Origin: Wurfbainia villosa | Taxonomy: Eukaryota; Streptophyta; Magnoliopsida; Zingiberales; Zingiberaceae | NCBI GenBank assembly: GCA_025175895.1 | Contig: CM045988.1 | Span: 88,261,137 to 88,325,136, forward strand | Direction: 5' to 3' | DNA length: 64,000 nt | The notes under the pieces: generated by a model | Databases searched by the model: none | Told to the model about the DNA's origin: nothing | What the model saw: the letters and a program-made list of their open reading frames with translations, nothing else | Shown here: positions 57,938-64,000 of the stretch, piece by piece | Layout of the letters: each line of letters begins with the position of its first letter | How positions within the stretch are numbered: the first letter of the stretch is position 1 | Program-made: the position numbers and the translations under genes

Positions 57938-58935
57938 TTAGGTTAGGATTAATACTAGACTCGATCTCCGAATTGGAGTCGAGTCTGGTATGAATTGGCT
58001 CGCTAATTGGGGTTGCTGGAGGTTTCGTCGGTTCTGTCCTTCATCAAACACTACATTAATAGTCTCCTCGACTCTAAGAGTGTCATGGTTATATACTCTA
58101 TAAGCTCTACTCATAGTCGAGTATCCTAGAAAGATTCCAGTCGAGGTTTTGGATGTAAATTTCCCTAGGTAATCCTTAGTGTTTAGGATATGTACCTTAC
58201 ATCCAAATACCCTAAAGTACTTGATGTTAGGTATTTTATTGTGATAAATCTCGTACGAGGTTTTAAGGTGCCTCTTTACCATAAGGATCCTATTTTGGAC
58301 ATAGCATGCCGTACTAACGGCTTCCGCCCAAAACCTATCGGGTAGGTTATACTTGTTTAACATTGTCCTAGCGGCTTCTTATAGAGTTCTATTTTTACAT
58401 TCTACTAGGTCATTCTATTGTGGGGTTCTAGGGTATGAGAACTCATGGTGGTATCCATTTAGGTTACAGAATTCTGTAAACCTGTGGTTCTCAAATTCAC
58501 CACCATGATCACTCCTAAGTCTTTTGATTTTAAGGTTTTGTTGATTTTCTATTAGTTTAAATAGGTTGATTAATTGATCTAGGGTATCACTTTTGTGTTT
58601 GATGAACCTAACCCAGGTAAATCTAGAATAGTCATCAATTATGACTAAGCAAAATTGACTCCTGTTAAGTGACTTAGCTTCGTGTGAATCAAATAGATCC
58701 ATGTGTAGGAGCTCAAGAACACTTTTGGTTCATTCTTGATTAATTAGTTGATGTTGTGTCCTAGATTGTTTACCTTGTTGACAAGCATTACATATTTTAT
58801 TATCCGAGTTGTTGAGGTTAGGCAAACCTCTGACTAAGTCACTTTGACTCATCTTGTGGATGAGTCTTGGATGTGAGTGACTGAGTCATCGGTGTCACAA
58901 CCAAGATTCCTCTTGTCGTGTCATAAGACATTTGG
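57938..58935 (-). pseudogene. Element C pol: GAG-pre-integrase and integrase
   Basis: About 58935-58740 gives the zinc-binding part (LSHSHPRLIHKMSQSDLVRG...ICNACQQGKQS). 58415-58702 gives the core (HMDLFDSHEAK, VIIDDYSRFTWVRF, LRSDHGGEFENHRF). 57938-58363 gives NKYNLPDRFWAEAVSTACYV, RVFGCKVHIL and GIFLGYSTMSRAYRVYN. Stops or shifts lie between the parts. Confidence 0.85.
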
Positions 58936-58947
58936 TTGAGGAGTTAG

Positions 58948-59244
58948 TTAAATTAATAGTATAAATATTATTTCATTTGTATTAATTATGCATTCATTTT
59001 CTAGAAATATGACCTTATAGTTATTATCACACAATTGGCTTACACTAAGTAAATTATATTGAAAATTTTCTACCAATAAGACATTTTGAATAACAAAGTT
59101 AGAGTTGAGCTCGATATCACCTGATCCGATGATTTTGAGCTTGCCATTGTTTTCGAAGGCTACCGATCCTTGTTGTTTGAATCGAAGCTTCGAAAACTTG
59201 AGTTGATCTCCGGTCATGTGTCGGGAGCAACCACTGTCCAACAT
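58948..59244 (-). pseudogene. Element C protease
   Basis: It starts LDSGCSRHMTGD, the copia aspartic protease active site (D-S-G), followed by GSVAFENNGKLKIIGSGDIE and LLVENFQYNLLSVSQLCDNN. The end runs out of frame into the pre-integrase part. Confidence 0.85.
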
Positions 59245-59830
59245 CCATTGATCCTACACGCAAGGTAGTTGGATCGGATATTGGAATTATTAAAGGTTTG
59301 TTGTAAATTGTTAAACCTAAATCATCTCACCCATGTCTACATGATCAAACATGTTAACCCTATATGTTCTTGTGAGATGACTTCTAATTTTATTTGTTTT
59401 AAATTTAATGATTTGAACACTTGTCAATCTTGCGTTAGATTCAAATTTGACCTTAAGCTCATCATGTCACCTTTTCAAGATCATGACTTCCAGGTCGTGG
59501 CGAGACACAGAGGCCTTCTTTAATCAGGAAAACGACCACTTCCTTAGACAAAGCTATTTTTAAGAAAATAGAGACTTAACTCACCTAAGACCACTTTATG
59601 GTCTAACTAGTCTAGGATACGACGAGGTAGCTTCAGCTAGTTCTACTCGGTCAAGTACACCGAACTAGATACGCCTTATCTAGTCTGAATACACAAGACT
59701 CCATTTTCCTAGCGTACTATCATCTCGTCGCATCCTGGTACTATGTTACCAAGTATTGATGAGTTATAGTCCTATCTAACCATTCTAAAAAGAAAAATCA
59801 AAATAAATAAAAAACCAAAGCATGCAATTT
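59245..59830 (-). other. gag-pol spacer of element C
   Basis: Noncoding. It contains the inverted repeat CATCTCAC (59333-59340) / GTGAGATG (59372-59379) and a block CCAGGTCGTGGCGAGACACA near 59490, both also found in the equivalent spacer of element E. Confidence 0.6.
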
Positions 59831-60232
59831 CTAAGTTAAAGCACAAACAAGTTTTGTACTGGCTCCCCCTGGACCGATGAATCGGTTCGGTCTCTCCACA
59901 TAGTGAATTTGGTCCTTGGGAACACAGTACTGATTGGATCCTAAGTTTAAAATCAAAGCGGTCCTAGGGACCCATGCTTGGACATATTTTTTATGTCGAC
60001 TTACAATCAACATATACGACTTGTTGGTCGTATTTGAGCTAAATCCTAGTCCGACCTTGTTATACACGGCCCTTTGCGATGCAAGTAGGAGGTCAAGTCC
60101 CTTGGATCCCAAAGTAAACCTTTCCAACGTGTTCCTAAGATCTTCGACTTGACTCTTCAAGAGTGAGTTCTCAACTTCGAGCTTTTCAACCCGAGTTGAG
60201 TCCTCCTCTCGAGCTTGACTAGTCGAAGAGGT
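59831..60232 (-). pseudogene. Element C gag, C-terminal part
   Basis: It reads TSQAREEDSTRVEKLEVENS, a coiled coil (LLKSQVEDLRNTLERFTLGS), LDLLLASQRAVYNKVGLGF, VQAWVPRTALI and NQYCVPKDQIHYV, parallel to the gag tails of elements E and D. The open frame extends to 60277 only because it runs into the LTR of element D; true coding starts at 60232. Confidence 0.85.
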
Positions 60233-60853
60233 TGTTAGGGCAATCAACCCGTGATATGGTTTTGATGTGTGTGGCAAAGGGTTTAAGTTAGATTGTTATT
60301 GTGATTTGATATGTGCATTGGAGTCTTGCAGGACTTAGTAATTTGCACATGGAGTCTTGGCGAGTTTCACCTCTCATGACTCGGTCCTTGAGTCGGTGAA
60401 GGATGACTTTGCGGAAGCCGTGCGCTTGGAGCATCCGAGGGACCGCCAGACGAGGAGCTTGGAGTGAAGCTGGAGGAAGTAGACTTCAGGGCGAGACGTG
60501 AAGGATGACACTGCAGAGTCGTGCACTTGGCGCATTCGAGGGACGTGGCTGGACGAAGACAACTTCAAAGGCGAGGGACTTCAAGGGATGAGAGTGAGCG
60601 AATGTAACTCGGGAAGGGGTAGTGCTCTTAGGTGAAACTTGGTCATTTGGCTAAGTGTCGGATGAGGTTTCAGAGACACGATCGCATGAAATGACGATCG
60701 GCTTCCGAGTCGAACGAGGTTCGACCGTATCCAACCGATGGGTTTTGGCCCGCAGCCGATCGCTATATGTTGGCGATCAAGAAAGACTTCGATCGGCGGC
60801 GTGATCGGTAGTCAAGAGGGTTTTGGGCACAGAACCTCTCGTAGCCGACTGGG

Positions 60854-60901
60854 CAGTCGACTACGAGGCATCAGTCGACTGATGGATACATCAGTCGACT
60901 G
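60854..60901. repeat. CAGTCGACTG palindromes in D LTR
   Basis: Perfect copies at 60872-60881 and 60892-60901 and one near copy at 60854-60863, about 115 bp upstream of the TATA box. Confidence 0.75.
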
Positions 60902-61015
60902 CCAAGGGTTCCGTTGGACTACAACGGTCGGGATCTGACGTGTTCGGAGGTCGTTGTAGTGGCGATGACCGCTAAGGGTAGCTCGTAGCGGTCAAGGGAA
61001 GAAATCAACCCTCTC

Positions 61016-61023
61016 TATAAAAA
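61016..61023 (+). promoter_or_regulatory. TATA box of element D
   Basis: TATAAAAA flanked by CCCTCTC and GAGAGGG, which can pair with each other. It lies downstream of the palindrome cluster. Confidence 0.6.
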
Positions 61024-61379
61024 GAGAGGGTGTTGGGCTTTGGGAGAAAAATGCTTCTATTCTAAACATCTCCCAAAGTGCCCAAACGAATTTCCTACTT
61101 TTCCTTGTGCTTATATTCATCTTATTGCAAGAGGAGTGATTTTGTAAGAAAAGGTTACCTCCACCTAGCTTTGTGCAAAGGAGAGAATAGTGAAAGCTTG
61201 CGGAGTGATTCACCGTGGACGAATCGGACCGTGGACTAGCACAAGTGAACTGAACCACGTTATATTATCTTGTTAGCATTGTTTGTTTCCTTTGCTTTGT
61301 CTTTCTTTGTTTGTATTTGCATATTCCACTTGCGCTAATATTCTTTGTAGACGAGCAAATTCCATCATCGTACGAAGAG

Positions 61380-61401
61380 GGCTATTCACCTCCCTCTAGC
61401 C
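61380..61401 (+). promoter_or_regulatory. U5 hairpin with constant loop (element D)
   Basis: Arms GGCTA (61380-61384) and TAGCC (61397-61401) enclose TTCACCTCCCTC, the reverse complement of the loops seen in the minus-strand elements C and E. Confidence 0.6.
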
Positions 61402-61433
61402 GGCCAACACATACACTTCATCGACCCTACAAG

Positions 61434-61446
61434 TGGTATCAGAGCC
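61434..61446 (+). other. Primer binding site of element D (Met-tRNA)
   Basis: TGGTATCAGAGCC, two bases inside the LTR. Confidence 0.92.
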
Positions 61447-61494
61447 AAGTCGTTTGTCGAGGACTAACCGCCGCAACAAACACTTCATCAAGAG

Positions 61495-63218
61495 ATGGCA
61501 GGCTCCAATATTCATCCGCCAAAGTTCGAGGGGGAATTTGCTTGGTGGAAGAAGCGAATGGAGGTATTTTTCGAAACCGATTTCGAAATTCTTTTAATCA
61601 TGGAAAACGGTTTCGAAATGCCTAGGGATGAAGAAGGGGAGCCATTGGAAAAATCAAGGTGGAGCAAGAGGCAAAGGGAAGAGTACTTGGCAAACTCAAA
61701 AGCCAAACATCACCTCTACAATGTACTCCCCCAACAAGAAGTCAACCAGATAGGAGAGTGTGCTAGCGCCAAGGAGATGTGGGAGAAGCTCATAGAAATT
61801 CATGAAGGCACATCCGAGGCCAAGCTAGCAAGGAGAGATGTCCTTCGCTCCCAACTATCCAATATCAAACTCGAAAAGGAAGAGAAGGTAAAATCCCTAC
61901 ACTCTAGATTTAAGAAAATTCTAACCGGTTTGACAAGTGTAGGTGAAAAACTCTCCAACCGGGATATGGTAATGAAGGTCATAGATGTCTTTCCCCGGTC
62001 CTCAAGATGGAGCTCTACGGTGGACTCCTTCTACATCTCCAAGAACTTGGAAGTGAGCACCTTGGAGGAGTTCTTCTCAACTATGGAGTTCCATGAAACA
62101 AGGCTCAAAGGAATAGTAGAAGAGCCAAAGTTTCAACCTTCAAGAGGAGTAGCCTTGATGGCTAACAAAGGGAAGAAAAAGAAGGAGATTCCCTCCTCCT
62201 CCGATGAAGCTTCCTCCTCCTCCTCCATGGATAGCACTGAAGAAGCTTATATGGTAAGGAGGGTAAGACGTGCATTAAAAGGTTTTAAATTTAATAAATC
62301 TAATGATAGGAGTAGAAGACCAAGGGGGAAGGTGATTTGCTATAATTGCCAAGGAGAGGGACATATAAGGGATAATTGTCCCCTCTTGAACAAGAGCAAA
62401 GAGGAGAAGAGAAAGAAGGAAGAAAAGAAGAAGAAAAAGGGGAGCAACAAGAAGGAAGAAGAGAAGAAAGCCAAAGAAAAGGGAAAGACAAAGGCACTAA
62501 AAGCAAGGACTTGGGATGACCCTTCTTCCTCATCATCATCATCATCTGAGGAAGAAAATGCTTTTGTCACAAATTTGGAATTAATGGCTTTTGACGACTT
62601 AGACTCCTCCTCCTCCGAAAATGAAGAAGCAAGCTCAAGTGAGGAGAGCTCGAGTGAAGGGGGAGCTTCTTCTACATCCTCATCATCGGAAGAAGATTTG
62701 GTAAGTGAGGTAACAAATCTCTCCCCCAAGAAAGTTATGTCAATTATTTCTAGCCTCACTAAGGACTTGTTTAGGGTAAAGAAAAAGAACAAATGCATGC
62801 TAGATCAAATTAAGGACTTAGAAGAAAAATTAGAAAAAACATGCTCAAATGTTAATAATAATGTTTCTAGCCTTGATAATGCATGCTCACATGACTATAT
62901 GTCATTTGATGTTAATGATACATGCATTGATGAAAATAGGGCTCTAAGAGAAAAGGAGATCATTTGACCAAGACCCTAGAAAAGTTTACAATTGACTCCA
63001 ACACTCTTAACATGATCATAGGGAGCCAAAGAGCAAGTTTCAATAAGAAAGACCTAGGATATAAGGAAAAGAAAAATGAAAAGGCCTATAAATGCTTAAT
63101 TGCTAGGGGTCAAGATAAAAAGAAGACAATAGCTAGAAAATGGATCCCTAAGAAATTTTTAGTGAACCCCATCGGAAAGAATTTATTTTGGGTTCCTAAA
63201 TCCATCCTTAAGGGTTAG
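61495..63218 (+). pseudogene. Element D gag with a C-terminal frameshift
   Basis: ATG at 61495 lies 48 bp after the primer site. The first frame has FEGEFAWWKKRMEVFFETDF, the UBN2-type region (SAKEMWEKLIEIHEGTSEAK, VIDVFPRSSRWSSTVDSFYI), a CX2CX4HX4C knuckle (C282, C285, H290, C295) and long Lys/Glu and Ser/Glu tracts. It ends at TGA 62965-62967. The expected tail (TKTLEKFTIDSNTLNMIIGS, RKWIPKKFLVNPIGKNLFWV) continues in the -1 frame from about 62964 to 63218. A one-base loss just before 62964 explains this best. Confidence 0.88.
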
Positions 63219-64000
63219 GAAAACCCTAGGATAGTCAACCATATGGAATTTATCTATATCATATGTTGGTTGACTTGGGATGGCAGGATAATATTTTTGA
63301 AATAGTGTTAGGTGATGATAATGCACCTATAAATAGATAAATCATGCTTTAGGTGATATTTACCTTATTATCATGATGTAATACCTAATGCATGATTACA
63401 ATTTGATGAATACATTTGTTTCATGATCATAATATGGAATTTATACATATATGTCTTTATGATCATGTGGAATGATAGAATGATACTTAACCTTGATAGA
63501 ATTGCATGAAAATAATGGTTAAGTATATACAAATACCTCTAGGATACATCTCACACTCACCATAGGCTACCTTGATTGAAAACTTAGCATGAGTGAGATG
63601 TTAGGATGATACAAATGTCCACTAATGACCTATGACATTTAGATGGTCATGTAAAGTATCAAAATAGCAATAATAGACCAATCATGAGGAAGACTTATGT
63701 TTAATTCATAGACATATTGCCCAAAGATCATGGTTGGATATTTCATATGTTTTCAAAACAATTTCTTACTTTAAAATATGCATGTTCATGTTTTGAAACA
63801 ATCCAAAGCAAAACTAAGTGTTAAAATGGATACAAATTTGATCAAAACACTCGTTGTTTTTAAAGCTTTTGGATTTTTGGCAAATCATTGAAAATATAAT
63901 GATTTTTTATGAAAAACTATTTTTCATTTATAAAGAACCCTAAAAGAAATGTGTTCCCCAAATTTCACTATTTTTCGAATTTTCTAAAATTTATAGTACA
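63219..64000 (+). other. Spacer downstream of gag in element D
   Basis: Noncoding to the window edge. It contains the inverted repeat CATCTCAC (63547-63554) / GTGAGATG (63593-63600), in the same place relative to gag as in elements C and E. Confidence 0.6.

Larger units (their letters stand above)
54204..60232 (-). mobile_element. Copia element C, SIRE-like (3' LTR to gag), split by element D
   Basis: The 3' LTR (54204-55321), polypurine tract, RNase H, RT, integrase, protease and gag tail follow in minus orientation. At 60233 the gag frame stops abruptly at the LTR of element D, and the remaining gag, primer site and 5' LTR lie beyond the window. The five bases before the LTR are TCAAT. Lineage is inferred from gag tail and pol motifs. 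Confidence 0.85.
60233..61431 (+). repeat. 5' LTR of element D (1199 bp)
   Basis: TGTTAGGG at the start and CCCTACA at the end, directly before the primer site. It contains a CAGTCGACTG cluster (60854-60901), TATAAAAA at 61016-61023 inside CCCTCTC...GAGAGGG, and the U5 hairpin at 61380-61401. Confidence 0.85.
60233..64000 (+). mobile_element. Copia element D, SIRE-like (5' part)
   Basis: 5' LTR, primer site, gag and the beginning of a spacer on the plus strand. It is inserted in the gag of element C; the five bases before it are GAGGT. Pol lies beyond the window. Confidence 0.88.

Noticed and set aside
62300..62798. Minus-strand Ser/Phe-rich open frames
   Set aside because: They are the reverse of the Lys/Glu and Ser/Glu tracts of element D gag.
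62955..62970. Programmed -1 frameshift in element D gag
   Set aside because: No X-XXY-YYZ slippery site at the junction; a one-base loss accounts for the change.

Overview
The window is nuclear DNA from a flowering plant. The evidence is plant-type LTR retrotransposons primed by initiator Met-tRNA, a CACTA (En/Spm) DNA transposon, and one six-exon host gene with GT-AG introns. The GC-rich third positions of the host gene and the repeat style suggest a monocot, but the sequence does not name a species. No prokaryotic, CRISPR, rRNA or tRNA features were seen. About nine tenths of the window is transposable elements, many nested in one another.
Layout. 1-2796: last 15 codons and 3' LTR of a Ty3/gypsy element. 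2797-4417: LTR-like repeats and a decayed Ty1/copia 3' end. 4418-7084: AT-rich intergenic DNA. 7085-22364: a CACTA transposon on the minus strand, split inside its transposase gene by a gypsy chromovirus (10618-18526, target duplication GAATG). 22365-35065: 3' part of a plus-strand Tat-type gypsy element. It carries the antisense extra ORF typical of that lineage, and that ORF is split by a non-autonomous copia element (23138-31906, target duplication CCCTC). This copia element has gag, but where pol should be it has a 'putative plant transposon protein' ORF. 35066-42349: the gene island with the only host gene, a WAT1-related (nodulin MtN21/EamA, At5g07050-like) membrane transporter at 37463-39131. 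42350-64000: a nest of four copia elements. Plus-strand element A is split by minus-strand element B (target duplication CAAGT) and again by minus-strand element C, whose gag is split by plus-strand element D, which runs off the window.
How the parts relate. Elements C, D and the non-autonomous element (called E) share noncoding parts although their coding content differs: a U5 hairpin with a constant loop and compensated stems, clusters of the palindrome CAGTCGACTG upstream of the TATA box, and CATCTCAC/GTGAGATG inverted repeats between ORFs. In E, a second palindrome-plus-TATA promoter with the LTR's spacing lies in front of the pol-replacing ORF. These shared modules are the most unusual signals here. 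Every transposon coding region seen complete is broken by stops or frameshifts. Only the WAT1-related gene looks intact.
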